Assembly (NCBI GenBank): GCA_902494345.1 | Contig: CABUSV010000007.1 | Span: forward strand, 1-64,000 | DNA length: 64,000 nt | DNA from: an uncultured Collinsella sp. | Lineage (GTDB): Bacteria > Actinomycetota > Coriobacteriia > Coriobacteriales > Coriobacteriaceae | Direction: 5' to 3' | Part shown: positions 16,507 to 25,053 of the stretch, one piece after another | Layout: each line of letters starts with the position of its first letter | How positions within the stretch are numbered: the stretch's first letter is position 1 | Program-made: the position numbers and the translations under genes | The notes under the pieces: generated by a model | Database searches by the model: none | Told to the model about the DNA's origin: nothing | What the model saw: only the letters and a program-made list of their open reading frames with translations

Positions 16507-17304
16507 ATGGGTCTTGAAGGAATCAAGCTGATTGCATGCGATTTGGACGGCACGTTGCTGCATCCGGGGGAGCACGAGCCGCGTTCCGAGGCCTTTGAGC
16601 TCATCGATGAACTGCATCGTCGCGGCATCGTGTTTATGCCGGCGAGCGGTCGTCAATATGCGAGCTTGCGCTACCTGTTTGCCCCGGTGGCCGATGAGCT
16701 CGCCTATGTATGCGAAAACGGAGCCCTAGTGATGAGCGAGGGGCGTGCCGTTGTCAAGCGTTCCATGGAGCGTAGCCTTGCTATGGATATCGCGAATGCC
16801 GTGGTTGCGTATCCCCATGCCGACGTGACCCTTTCGTGTGAGGGACACCTCTACACCATGAGCGGCAACGATGCGTTCGTCGACCATTTGCGCTATGAGG
16901 TCCACTGCGATGTGGCGGTGGTCGACCGTCCCGAGGACATCGACGAGGACGTCATTAAGATTGCCTTCCAGACGCCCGAGGTGAATCAGCCGGCGGCGCT
17001 GGAGTATTTCGAGCGCCTCTTTAGCGACCGTGTCGACGTGATGACGTCGGGAACCGAATGGACGGACTTTATCGGCTTTGATTCGGGTAAGGGTTCCGCG
17101 CTTGCCGATTACGGTCGTGCCTTGGGTATTTCGCCCGATGAGATGATGGCGTTTGGCGATAACGAGAACGACCGCGACATGCTCAACGTAGTGGGCCATC
17201 CTTATCTAATGGAGAGCTGCAATCCCTCTATGCGTGGCATCAACGACCGCGTCCGCTATGTGCACACGGTCGAAGAAGAACTGCGTCGCCTGCTTGCCGA
17301 GTAG
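16507..17304 (+). CDS. Cof-type HAD-IIB hydrolase
   Basis: 265 residues. HAD motif I is DLDGTLLHP (about residue 12), motif II is ASGR, motif III a Lys before GSALADYG, and motif IV is FGDNENDRDML. A large type C2B cap lies between. These enzymes dephosphorylate sugar phosphates, FMN or other small molecules. An AGGAGG at 16487 serves either ATG 16507 or a TTG at 16495. ATG is preferred because motif I begins right after it. Confidence 0.92.
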   Translation: MGLEGIKLIACDLDGTLLHPGEHEPRSEAFELIDELHRRGIVFMPASGRQYASLRYLFAPVADELAYVCENGALVMSEGRAVVKRSMERSLAMDIANAVVAYPHADVTLSCEGHLYTMSGNDAFVDHLRYEVHCDVAVVDRPEDIDEDVIKIAFQTPEVNQPAALEYFERLFSDRVDVMTSGTEWTDFIGFDSGKGSALADYGRALGISPDEMMAFGDNENDRDMLNVVGHPYLMESCNPSMRGINDRVRYVHTVEEELRRLLAE

Positions 17305-17319
17305 GCATGTCCCAAACAT

Positions 17320-17700
17320 CTACCGGCAGTCGGGGCAGAGACCCTCGAAGATGGTGTAGTGCGACGTGACGTGCCAGCCGATTTGCTCGGATGCCTTGGC
17401 GTCGAGCTGGGCATCGAAGGGGAGTGGTACGTCGATGACGCGGCTGCACGAGGTGCAGATGATATGCGCATGCGGCTCGATCGTGCGATCGAAGCGGCTG
17501 CCGCCCGGCGTCTTGATGGAGAGAATCTCGCCGGCGTCGGCCAAGAGATTGAGGTTGCGGTAGACCGTGCCGCGGCTGATCTTGTCATCCTGTTCGCGCA
17601 CGGCGTTGTAGATTTCGTCGGCGGTGGGATGGTTATAGCTTTGGCGCACGGCGTCAAGAACCAGCTTTCGCTGTTTGGTATTCCTTCTTTGCACCGCCAT
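17320..17700 (-). CDS. Fur family transcriptional regulator (PerR/Fur-like)
   Basis: 126 residues. The N-terminal winged helix has HPTADEIYNAVR and SRGTVYRNLNLLADAGEI. The metal domain has PHAHIICTSC and C-terminal CPDC, giving a CxxC pair for the structural zinc. The pattern is nearer PerR than Fur, but the metal and signal cannot be decided. It is transcribed toward the Cof phosphatase gene (convergent). The acylphosphatase gene is 61 nt upstream on the same strand. Confidence 0.93.
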   Translation of the reverse strand: MAVQRRNTKQRKLVLDAVRQSYNHPTADEIYNAVREQDDKISRGTVYRNLNLLADAGEILSIKTPGGSRFDRTIEPHAHIICTSCSRVIDVPLPFDAQLDAKASEQIGWHVTSHYTIFEGLCPDCR

Positions 17701-17761
17701 GCGCCTCGCCTCTTTTCTATCAACGGTCGTAGGTAAATGATACCGTATTTAGCACACAATA

Positions 17762-18172
17762 CTAATAACGAGGCGTGAAACCGTCTTCATTGGCAAGTGG
17801 GGCTCGGGCCTGGGCGTCTACGAGGCGAAAACGCGTTCCCATACGCTCGTAGGAGGCATGAAGCGCCTCGAGATGAGATAGGACGTTTGCCGGAGCTCCC
17901 TGTATCTCCATCTCGACTGAGCCGTCTTCCATGTTACGCACCCAGCCGGTGAGCGCGCGTGCCTGCGCGAGGTTGGTGTTGGTAAAGCGAAAGCCAACGC
18001 CCTGGACTTGCCCCGCCCAGCGCAGGAAATAGCGCAGGGGAGTGTCTTGAGTGGCCTCGTCGCTTGCGAGCACAGTAAGCCTGCGGCGCAGCTCGAGCTC
18101 GACGTTTGATGGTTTTTGAGGCTCTCGACTGCCGCCGGTGACGCTGGAGAAGAACGTATCGAAGAGGCCCAT
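17762..18172 (-). CDS. Acylphosphatase with N-terminal extension
   Basis: 136 residues. The C-terminal 90 match acylphosphatase (about 90 residues in most organisms), with VQGVGFRF carrying the catalytic Arg and GWVRNMEDG carrying the catalytic Asn. The enzyme hydrolyses the carboxyl-phosphate bond of acyl-phosphates. The first roughly 45 residues (MGLFDTFFSSVTGG and an acidic/basic stretch) are extra. ATG 18172 is 2 nt after the stop of the Gfo/Idh gene, so the two form an operon. Confidence 0.92.
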   Translation of the reverse strand: MGLFDTFFSSVTGGSREPQKPSNVELELRRRLTVLASDEATQDTPLRYFLRWAGQVQGVGFRFTNTNLAQARALTGWVRNMEDGSVEMEIQGAPANVLSHLEALHASYERMGTRFRLVDAQARAPLANEDGFTPRY

Positions 18173-18174
18173 AG

Positions 18175-19281
18175 CTATGCCTGCTTGCCTGCGTCGGCCG
18201 GGAAGGTTATGCCGGCCTGCTGGCGCACGGCATCCATGATGCGCAGTGAGACGAGTGTGACATCGCGGTAGTGGCCAAGCTCGTGGCGTCCCGCCGGGGT
18301 CTCCCAAATCTCTTCCTTAACGTTATCGATGCCGCCGATGGCGGTGATAAAGTCTGTGAGTTCGTATTCCATAGTGTTGCTCGATTTGGGCAGGTCGAGC
18401 ACGCGGCCGTTGTCTCCCTGTTCGCGCGGTGCCTCGGTCGCCGAGCCGCGTACGACGTCGCCGCGATAGTCGATGCGGACGTTGCGGGGCGTGGACAGAT
18501 GGTCGATTTGTATAGTGCCACGCTCGCCTTCGATCTGCGAGGGCAGCAGGTCATTCGTAATTTTGGAGTGCGCGAGCTCGACGGAGATACGGCCACCGCC
18601 GTAGCTGGCGAGGATGGAACCGCAGCCATCGATGGGGCCGTGCGTGAGCTGTCGCGTGGTGGGATCGAGCAGAGTGGTCATGCTCGTAAGGCCGGAGGGC
18701 ATGCCGAAAATCTCGACCATGGGCTCGACGGTGTAGACACCAATGTCCATGAGGGAACCCGATGCCATATTGCAGTCGAAGATATTGGTGGCGCGTCCCG
18801 CGAGAATCTCGTTGTAGCGCGAGGAATACTTGCCAAAGCGCAGCGAGGCGCGGCGAATGGGCGCAATTTCGCCCAGAGCGTCCTCAATGGCGTGGAAAGC
18901 GGGATCGTGAAGCGGGCGCATGGCCTCGAGGGCCACGACGCCAGCTGCCTCGGCAGCCCGGAAGACCTCGAGCGCTTGCGCCTCGGTGGCGCAGAAGGGC
19001 TTTTCGACGATAACGTGCTTACCGCCGGCGATGCAGGCGAGCGCCTGCTCGTGATGGAGTGCATTGGGGCTGCCGATGTAGACGGCATCGACGTCGTCGG
19101 CGGACGCGAGCTCTTCGAGTGACGTAAAGTTTCGCTCGCCACCGCGCTCGGCGGTAAAGGCAGTACCGCGATCGGCATCGCGTGAAAGCGTGCCAACAAA
19201 CGCGGCTTGGTCGTTGGCGTTGACGACTTGGATAAAGTCGTCGGTGATCATGGATGTGCCGATGGTCGCGATGCGCAGCAT
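18175..19281 (-). CDS. Gfo/Idh/MocA family oxidoreductase
   Basis: 368 residues. The N-terminal Rossmann fold starts MLRIATIGTSMITDDF, with the conserved VEKPF (EKP) at about residue 95. The C-terminal alpha/beta domain has GSLMDIGVY, typical of the family. These NAD(P)-dependent enzymes oxidise or reduce sugars and related alcohols. The ATG at 19281 follows AAGGGGGA. It is co-transcribed with acylphosphatase. Substrate unknown. Confidence 0.92.
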   Translation of the reverse strand: MLRIATIGTSMITDDFIQVVNANDQAAFVGTLSRDADRGTAFTAERGGERNFTSLEELASADDVDAVYIGSPNALHHEQALACIAGGKHVIVEKPFCATEAQALEVFRAAEAAGVVALEAMRPLHDPAFHAIEDALGEIAPIRRASLRFGKYSSRYNEILAGRATNIFDCNMASGSLMDIGVYTVEPMVEIFGMPSGLTSMTTLLDPTTRQLTHGPIDGCGSILASYGGGRISVELAHSKITNDLLPSQIEGERGTIQIDHLSTPRNVRIDYRGDVVRGSATEAPREQGDNGRVLDLPKSSNTMEYELTDFITAIGGIDNVKEEIWETPAGRHELGHYRDVTLVSLRIMDAVRQQAGITFPADAGKQA

Positions 19282-19354
19282 ACGTCCCCCTTGCGTTGTT
19301 TGGTCTACAGGATGAGTGTAGCGCGTGGGGATATAAAGCTGCGCGAAAACGCTA

Positions 19355-19840
19355 TTACAGGTCGCTCTCGTTAAAGCCGGTGTCGATATCGAGGTTGCTG
19401 CCGTCGGCCGCCGTGGTGGCGAGCTCATCGCAGCGCTCGTTGAGCTCGTGGCCGGCGTGACCCTTAACCCAGATGAACTCAACCTTGTGCTTGCTTTTGG
19501 CGGTGAGTAGGCGCTCCCACAGGTCGCGGTTCTTGACGGGCTGCTTGTTGGCGGTTTTCCATCCGCGCTTTTTCCAGCCGTCGATCCAGTGCTTGTTAAA
19601 GGCGTTGACGACGTACTGCGAATCGGAATGGACCTCGACCTCGCAGGGGCGGTTAAGTGCCTCGAGCGCCACGATGACCGCCATGAGCTCCATGCGGTTG
19701 TTAGTGGTCTTGGCGTAGCCGCGCGAAAGCTCGGAGGTGAAGGTCTTGCCGGCGGGGTTGGTGTATTTGAGCACGGCGCCGTAGCCGCCGCGTCCCGGAT
19801 TTGATCGGGCCGAGCCGTCGGTATAGATGATGACCTTCAC
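19355..19840 (-). CDS. rnhA: Ribonuclease HI
   Basis: 161 residues, normal length. Catalytic acidic residues are in YTDGSARSNPG (Asp), NNRMELMAV (Glu), VHSDSQYV (Asp) and a late ERCDELA (Asp), with WVKGHAGHE carrying the flexible-loop His. It cleaves RNA in RNA-DNA hybrids. It starts with GTG 19840 after AAGGAAG. The basic handle region WKKRGWKTANKQPVKN is present. Confidence 0.95.
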   Translation of the reverse strand: MKVIIYTDGSARSNPGRGGYGAVLKYTNPAGKTFTSELSRGYAKTTNNRMELMAVIVALEALNRPCEVEVHSDSQYVVNAFNKHWIDGWKKRGWKTANKQPVKNRDLWERLLTAKSKHKVEFIWVKGHAGHELNERCDELATTAADGSNLDIDTGFNESDL

Positions 19841-19939
19841 GGGCTTCCTTTCGTTGGGTACGTTTCGTGTGAGTGACCATTGTAGCGCCATGCCCGCCGG
19901 GGGCTAGCAATCTACGATTTCTACCCCGTCTTCCGACAG

Positions 19940-20842
19940 TTAGTTGGCATGGATGATGCGGTTGAGCTCGTCGAGGTATTGCTGCAAGAGGGGAGAGGGC
20001 TTGCGCTCGTCGTGCATGATATAGCCTACGTGCATCGTTGGGGCGTCTGCTAACGGGATCGATGCCATACCCCATTGCATTTCATTGGAGAGGACACCGG
20101 TCGACAGGGTGTAGCCGTTCGACGTGATAAGTAAGTTAGTAAGTGTTCCGCGGTCCGAGATTCGTATGTTGCGGTCGCAAGGGATATAGCTAAAAGGTTC
20201 CTCGGCGTAATAGAAGGAGTTTGAGGTTCCCTGCTCAAAGCTGTAGCGCGTATAGGGTGTGAGGTCGGCAAGGGACAGCTGCGGGCGGCGGGCAAGCGGG
20301 TGGCGCTCGCTAACGAAGACGTGGACCGTCGCGTCGAATAGGGGATGGAAGCTCGCGCGCGCATCGGCAAAAGCCTTCTGCAGAACGCGGGCGTTAAAGT
20401 CGTCCAGATAGAGGATGCCGATGTCGCTGCGAAATGCGCGGACGTCATCGATGATCTGCGATGTGGTGGTCTCGCGCATGATGAACTCGAACTTGCTGTC
20501 GCGGCAGCGCTCGACTACGTTGACAAAGGCCTCGACCGAAAAGGCGTAGTGTTGGGCGGAAATGGCGAGGCGGGCTTGCGGGGTACCGCCGTCCTCGTAG
20601 CGGGCCTCGAGCATGTCGGCCTGCTCTACGACCTGGCGTGCATAACCCAAAAGCTCGGTGCCGTCGTTGGTGAGTGCAACACCGCGGCTAGAGCGCGTAA
20701 AGATTTCGATATGAAGTTCCTGTTCCAGGCTTTTGACGGCGTTTGAGATGTTGGACTGAGCGGTATAGAGGCGCTGAGCTGCGGCGTTGATTGAGCCGGA
20801 CTCTGCCACGGCAATCAGAAAACGAAGCTGCTGAAGGGTCAT
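19940..20842 (-). CDS. LysR family transcriptional regulator
   Basis: 300 residues. The N-terminal helix-turn-helix (about residues 1-60, TLQQLRFLIAVAESGSINAAAQRL, then QSNISNAVKSLE) is followed by the periplasmic-binding-protein-like effector domain. It is divergent from metY with 273 bp between starts. A TATC-N9-GATA site containing the LysR T-N11-A motif lies between. It probably activates metY in response to a sulfur metabolite, like CysB/MetR-type regulators. The effector is inference. Confidence 0.93.
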   Translation of the reverse strand: MTLQQLRFLIAVAESGSINAAAQRLYTAQSNISNAVKSLEQELHIEIFTRSSRGVALTNDGTELLGYARQVVEQADMLEARYEDGGTPQARLAISAQHYAFSVEAFVNVVERCRDSKFEFIMRETTTSQIIDDVRAFRSDIGILYLDDFNARVLQKAFADARASFHPLFDATVHVFVSERHPLARRPQLSLADLTPYTRYSFEQGTSNSFYYAEEPFSYIPCDRNIRISDRGTLTNLLITSNGYTLSTGVLSNEMQWGMASIPLADAPTMHVGYIMHDERKPSPLLQQYLDELNRIIHAN

Positions 20843-20864
20843 CGGCGCCCGTCCTTTCGATAGC

Positions 20865-20932
20865 TATCTAAAAAACCGATAACAGGTTAGCGCTTTTAAG
20901 TGATTGACCGAGGGAAACAATGCTCGTACTAT
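20865..20932 (+). promoter_or_regulatory. metY promoter with LysR-type operator
   Basis: A TATC-N9-GATA dyad (20865-20881) holds a T-N11-A LysR motif. A good promoter, TTGACC (20904-20909), 17 bp, TACTAT (20927-20932), begins 23 bp downstream. The spacing puts the dyad near -65, the usual LysR recognition position. Transcription would start near 20939, leaving a leader of about 177 nt. Confidence 0.65.
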
Positions 20933-21000
20933 TCAAAACACACAAAGGCGGTAGGTAATTAAGCCAACCACGGAACCGGGATGCGAAAGGAGGCCCGCAT

Positions 21001-21054
21001 ATGAATTGCTTACCAAGACGAATGCCGGGCTCCTGTTTGCGCCCGTCGGCGTGA
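21001..21054 (+). CDS. Putative 17-codon Cys leader peptide upstream of metY
   Basis: ATG 21001 is preceded by AAAGGAGG at a 7-nt spacing, one of the best ribosome sites in the window. It opens a short frame MNCLPRRMPGSCLRPSA with Cys at codons 3 and 12, ending TGA at 21054. Bases around the ribosome site (AGGAGGCCCG) can pair with GGGCTCCT inside the frame. The same CTCCTG can instead pair with CAGGAG at 21056-21061. This looks like attenuation or translation control by cysteine supply of the downstream metY. It is not experimentally known here. Confidence 0.5.
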   Translation: MNCLPRRMPGSCLRPSA

Positions 21055-21115
21055 TCAGGAGACAGCGACTTACTTCTCTCTTTTTATTTACTTTTGTTCG
21101 ATCAAGGAGATCATC

Positions 21116-22426
21116 ATGAGCCAGTTCATCAACAACCCCGAGCACACCTTTGGTTTCGATACCCTGCAGCTTCACGTTGGCCAGGAGAGCGCCGATCCCG
21201 CATCCGACTCCCGCGCCGTGCCTATCTACCAGACCACGAGCTATGTATTCCGCAATTCCCAGCACGCCGCCGACCGCTTTGGTCTTGCCGACGCCGGCAA
21301 CATCTACGGCCGTCTGACCAACTCCACCCAGGGCGTCTTCGAGGACCGTATCGCCGCACTCGAGGGTGGTGTGGCAGGTCTTGCCGTCGCCTCCGGTGCT
21401 GCTGCCATCACCTATACCCTGCAGGCTCTTGCCCAGGCCGGTGACCACGTGGTGGCTCAAAAGACCATCTACGGTGGCTCCTACAACCTGCTGGAGCATA
21501 CGCTCTCCCAGTTTGGCGTCGAGACCACGTTTGTCGACGCGCATAACCTGGAAGAGGTCGAGGGGGCCATCAAGGACAACACCACGGTCATCTATCTCGA
21601 GACGCTCGGCAACCCCAACTCCGACATCCCCAACATCGACGCCATCTCCGAGATCGCCAAGAAGCACGGCCTGCCGGTTGTCGTCGACAACACCTTCGGC
21701 ACCCCGTATCTGTTCCGTCCGCTGGAGCATGGTGCCAACATCGTCGTCCACTCCGCAACCAAGTTCATCGGCGGCCACGGCACCTCGCTGGGCGGTGTGA
21801 TCGTCGACGGCGGTAACTTCGATTGGAAGGCGAGCGGAAAGTACGCCCAAATCGCTGAGCCCAACCCCTCCTACCACGGTGTTTCGTTTGCCGAGGCTGC
21901 CGGTCCCGCCGCCTTCGCAACCTATGTCCGCGCTATCCTGCTGCGTGACGAGGGCGCCTGCATCAGCCCGTTCAACGCCTGGGTCCTGCTCCAGGGCACC
22001 GAGACTCTGTCGCTGCGCGTCGACCGTCATGTCGAGAACACCAAGAAGGTCGTTGAGTTCCTGGCTGGTGACAGCCACGTCGCCAAGGTGAACCACCCGA
22101 GCCTGCCTGAGCACCCCGACCACGAGCTCTATCAGAAGTATTTCCCCAACGGCGGTGCCTCGATCTTTACCTTCGAGATCAAGGGCGGCCAGGAGGCTGC
22201 TTGGAAGTTCATCGATCATCTACAGGTGTTCTCGCTGCTCGCCAACGTGGCCGACGTCAAGTCGCTCGTCGTGCACCCGGCTACCACCACGCACTCCCAG
22301 CTCTCTGCCGAGGAGCTCGCCGAGCAGAACATCACGCCCTCCACGATCCGTCTTTCCATCGGTACCGAGAACGCCGAGGATATCATTTGGGATCTGAAGC
22401 AGGCCTTCGCCGCGCTGGACGAGTAA
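21116..22426 (+). CDS. metY: O-acetylhomoserine aminocarboxypropyltransferase / cysteine synthase-type enzyme
   Basis: 436 residues, typical of MetY (about 430). The PLP lysine lies in SATKFIGGHGTSLGG (about residue 218) and the Cys/Met-metabolism signature YGRLTNSTQ is near residue 65. It makes homocysteine from O-acetylhomoserine and sulfide (or methionine with methanethiol). ATG 21116 follows AAGGAG. It is preceded by a LysR site, a promoter and a Cys-containing leader ORF, and followed by a strong terminator, so it is monocistronic. Confidence 0.94.
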   Translation: MSQFINNPEHTFGFDTLQLHVGQESADPASDSRAVPIYQTTSYVFRNSQHAADRFGLADAGNIYGRLTNSTQGVFEDRIAALEGGVAGLAVASGAAAITYTLQALAQAGDHVVAQKTIYGGSYNLLEHTLSQFGVETTFVDAHNLEEVEGAIKDNTTVIYLETLGNPNSDIPNIDAISEIAKKHGLPVVVDNTFGTPYLFRPLEHGANIVVHSATKFIGGHGTSLGGVIVDGGNFDWKASGKYAQIAEPNPSYHGVSFAEAAGPAAFATYVRAILLRDEGACISPFNAWVLLQGTETLSLRVDRHVENTKKVVEFLAGDSHVAKVNHPSLPEHPDHELYQKYFPNGGASIFTFEIKGGQEAAWKFIDHLQVFSLLANVADVKSLVVHPATTTHSQLSAEELAEQNITPSTIRLSIGTENAEDIIWDLKQAFAALDE

Positions 22427-22486
22427 AGCGACTTGTGCAAGGGCCCCTTGCGACTCGATAGGTATAACTGCATAAAATGCCTGCTC

Positions 22487-22527
22487 AAGGCGCCTGTGCG
22501 AACAATGGTTGCACAGGCGCCTTTTTT
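22487..22527 (+). terminator. Intrinsic terminator of metY
   Basis: A 13-bp perfect stem (22487-22499 with 22511-22523) with a run of six Ts. The remaining gap to 22738 shows no other clear element. Confidence 0.93.
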
Positions 22528-22738
22528 GCATAGATCGGGTGCAAAAACAGGGTTTTTGACACGCTTTATGCATTCGAGTTGTGGAAAACTCCTGTTGAGA
22601 GGATGTGAGTTTTACGCAATTGACGTGCGCCTTTTGAGTAAAACCGCAGGTCGCGATTTGCTCGGGGTACTATGCAGCGCGATCGAATCACACGCAGCTC
22701 AAACGCAGCAAAAACGCACTACGGAGGTTTCCAGCTAC

Positions 22739-23512
22739 ATGAGGATCGATTCACGAAAACCGAAAGCCGCCGCCCTTTCCGCCGCTCTGACCGTGGCGCT
22801 ATTGGCGGGTGCCGGCGCAACTGATGCCCACGCGGCAACACTATCCGATACGGTTGGACCTACGCCGTCCGAAGCGACGCTGGTGCAGCCCGTCGACTAC
22901 CGCAGCGACGGTTATGGCTCTATGCAGGAGTGGAACGCCTCGATGGAGGCCAAGCGCGATTCCCTGGAGATGCGCGCTCAGATCATTATGAATATGTATG
23001 GCGACTATGCTACCGATGACGAGCGCGCTGTGTTGCAGGGTTGCATCGACGGTGCGGGTAACCTGTTGACGATGGGGGAGGTCGACGCCAAGTCGACCGA
23101 GCTCGATGAGCTGCGCACTGCGCTTGAGGATGCCAAGCGCGAAGCGCTCGAGGCTGCCGCCGAGGCGGAGGCTGCCGAGGCCGCCCAGGCTTCGTACTAC
23201 AACGCCGGTTACACTCCGTCCTATGCGTCTGCCGCGTCCTACGCGAACGGATCGGGCCTGACGCGCTCTGCGGGTGTCAATAACTACAACGGACGCCGCG
23301 AGACCTATTACAGCAGCAATGTGCTTTATCACTATCGCACGGGCGAATGGACTCAGGATTCTGAGGGCTTCTGGCGCGATTCCGACGGCTATTACGTTGT
23401 TGCCGCGGGCGATATGGCCCAGGGCTCGACCTTTACGGGCTCCAAGGGTGATTGCAAGGTCTATGACTCCGGCTGCGCTGCCGGAACCACCGATTACTAC
23501 ACCGGTTGGTAA
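22739..23512 (+). CDS. Secreted protein of unknown function with coiled-coil and Tyr/Gly-rich tail
   Basis: 257 residues. A signal peptide spans about residues 1-33 (basic N-terminus, hydrophobic ALTVALLAGAGA, cleavage after DAHA). Residues 75-150 are helical and Ala/Glu-rich (EALEAAAEAEAAEAA), probably coiled-coil. The C-terminal 75 residues, with repeated YY and G pairs and two Cys (DCKVYDSGCAAGT), resemble a domain I associate with exported cell-wall proteins of gut Actinobacteria and Clostridia. I cannot name it. ATG 22739 follows ACGGAGG. It is probably exported and either released or wall-bound. Confidence 0.75.
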   Translation: MRIDSRKPKAAALSAALTVALLAGAGATDAHAATLSDTVGPTPSEATLVQPVDYRSDGYGSMQEWNASMEAKRDSLEMRAQIIMNMYGDYATDDERAVLQGCIDGAGNLLTMGEVDAKSTELDELRTALEDAKREALEAAAEAEAAEAAQASYYNAGYTPSYASAASYANGSGLTRSAGVNNYNGRRETYYSSNVLYHYRTGEWTQDSEGFWRDSDGYYVVAAGDMAQGSTFTGSKGDCKVYDSGCAAGTTDYYTGW

Positions 23513-23698
23513 TTTTTCTGCATCACGGATATTTGGCGGACGGGCGTCTTTACCGAGCTTTAGGGCAACGTAAGGACGTCCGTTCTATGTATGCGTTTGA
23601 GTTAACAGAGCCCTTACCGTGGCGGTACGCTGGGCGTATGGATGCGGGGCACACTGGTTCTTGAGAAATAAGGTCTTTCTCTTGGAGGAAGTGGTCTT

Positions 23699-23905
23699 GT
23701 GAATGCTCGAGATATTGCCGTTGCCGCCGTCGCGTTGATGCTTGGCTGCCTTGGTCCCACGGCCGCGCTCGTCGCGGGCATGCAGGGGACATGCGGGGCT
23801 GCTCCTATCGTGGTCGGCGCGCTGATCGCGGCCACGCTGCTGGGAAGCGCCGGTGTTGTCCTTTGTCGCGACGATGAGGACGAGGTGTCGGGGTCGCAAC
23901 GCTAA
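23699..23905 (+). CDS. Small membrane protein, unknown function
   Basis: 68 residues with two hydrophobic helices (about residues 6-27 and 34-56) and an acidic tail (CRDDEDEVSG). It starts with GTG 23699 and GGAGGA lies 9 nt upstream. A probable terminator follows at 23947. Its codon use is normal for the window and both flanks are non-coding, which supports it being real. No family is recognised. Confidence 0.6.
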   Translation: MNARDIAVAAVALMLGCLGPTAALVAGMQGTCGAAPIVVGALIAATLLGSAGVVLCRDDEDEVSGSQR

Positions 23906-23946
23906 CTGTTGTGAGATCGGCCGCCGGTCATAGACGAAGATGAAGG

Positions 23947-23983
23947 CCGCCGCAGGGGGAAAGGTTCCCTTGTGGCGGTTTTG
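23947..23983 (+). terminator. Probable terminator of small membrane protein gene
   Basis: A 14-bp stem with three G-T pairs (23947-23960 with 23965-23978) followed by TTTT. Confidence 0.6.
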
Positions 23984-24015
23984 CTGTTAAGGCTGTTGAA
24001 TGCGGCGAGTTGGCG

Positions 24016-24930
24016 CTACCAGTTTTTCTCGATATCGCGGATGCGCCGATAGAGCCACTCGTTTTGCGGTGCCTGGATATCGTGTTTGGCTGCGAGGCGG
24101 CAGATGGTGCCCGCGAACTCATCAACCTCGGTTTTGCGCCTTGCGATGCGGTCTTGAGCCATCGAGGGCATACCGGCGGGGTCGATTCCCTCGATGAGGT
24201 GCACCATTTGCGTCAGGTCTGCCTCGGTCAGCTCAACGCCCTCGGCGTTGGCGACCGCAAGCGTTTCGCGCATGGCGGAAACAAAGCAGCGACGCTGCTC
24301 GGAGCCCGGCTCCGTGGCGCTTCCGTAGGTCCCGCCGTAGGCCATGCAGGTCTGGTTGATGCCGTCGTTGAGCATGAGTTTGGCCCACATGCGGTGAGCG
24401 ATGTCGTCCTCGACGGTATGGACGATGCCGCAGCGCGTATAGAGCTCGTCGATAGCGGCGACGGTCGCGGGGTCGGTGCCGGCGGCTGCACCAAAGCGGA
24501 TTTCGCCCGCATTGGTAAAGGTGAGCGCGCCGTCGAGGAATACGGCGTCCATGCCCTGGCAGATACCCAGGACGGTATGCTCCCAGCCAAAGCGTTCGGC
24601 AATCTTTTGCTCGCTCGTAATGCCGTTGCACAGCGAGGCGATGAGCGTGTTGGGTCCCACGACACGCTCCATAGTCTTGAGTGCTTGGTCGAGACCGGTG
24701 GTCTTGACCGTCAGGATGACCAGATCGGCGGGCGCTGCCTCGCTGGCGCGGACGGACGTGAGATCGCAAAGCTTTCCGTTGACGGTGAGCGCATCGCCCG
24801 CGTGACGCTCAAAACGGGCGTCATCCATAACGTATTCGACGGCGTCATTGCCGAGGGCCTTGGCAATCATGCTGCCGTAGAGCAGGCCGACGCCGCCCTT
24901 GCCGATAAAGGCGACCTTGTTGATCTGCAT
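24016..24930 (-). CDS. Ketopantoate reductase family protein (PanE/ApbA)
   Basis: 304 residues. The N-terminal Rossmann motif GKGGVG (about residue 10) binds NADP. The conserved K of LTVKT and the C-terminal helix bundle with a catalytic Lys in WAKLMLNDGINQ fit the family. True PanE reduces 2-ketopantoate to pantoate for CoA synthesis. Many paralogues act on other 2-keto acids, and no pantothenate gene is adjacent. ATG 24930 was preferred over an ATG nine bases upstream because GGGGAG is correctly spaced. Confidence 0.88.
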   Translation of the reverse strand: MQINKVAFIGKGGVGLLYGSMIAKALGNDAVEYVMDDARFERHAGDALTVNGKLCDLTSVRASEAAPADLVILTVKTTGLDQALKTMERVVGPNTLIASLCNGITSEQKIAERFGWEHTVLGICQGMDAVFLDGALTFTNAGEIRFGAAAGTDPATVAAIDELYTRCGIVHTVEDDIAHRMWAKLMLNDGINQTCMAYGGTYGSATEPGSEQRRCFVSAMRETLAVANAEGVELTEADLTQMVHLIEGIDPAGMPSMAQDRIARRKTEVDEFAGTICRLAAKHDIQAPQNEWLYRRIRDIEKNW

Positions 24931-24949
24931 GTGAATCATCTCCCCATAT

Positions 24950-24974
24950 AAAAGGCGCCCGCATATGGGGCGCC
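24950..24974 (-). terminator. Terminator of cyclase gene
   Basis: On the minus strand, a 7-bp GC stem (24968-24974 with 24954-24960) is followed by TTTTATA. It lies between the cyclase stop and the PanE-like gene. Confidence 0.75.
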
Positions 24975-25053
24975 TGATGGATTGTATGTCGTCGGGGCGT
25001 TTGGTGGGCGCGCGGGGCTGCTGTTGTGAAAAAGACACTATTGCGCAGTGCGC

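Noticed and set aside
19282..19482. Upstream extension of the Gfo/Idh frame at 18175-19281
   Set aside because: The extension overlaps rnhA in another frame and has a Ser/Thr-rich shadow composition. The Rossmann fold starts at ATG 19281.
20933..21115. SAM or T-box riboswitch before metY
   Set aside because: No T-box sequence, specifier stem or conserved SAM aptamer core was recognised. The structures fit better with a leader-ORF mechanism.
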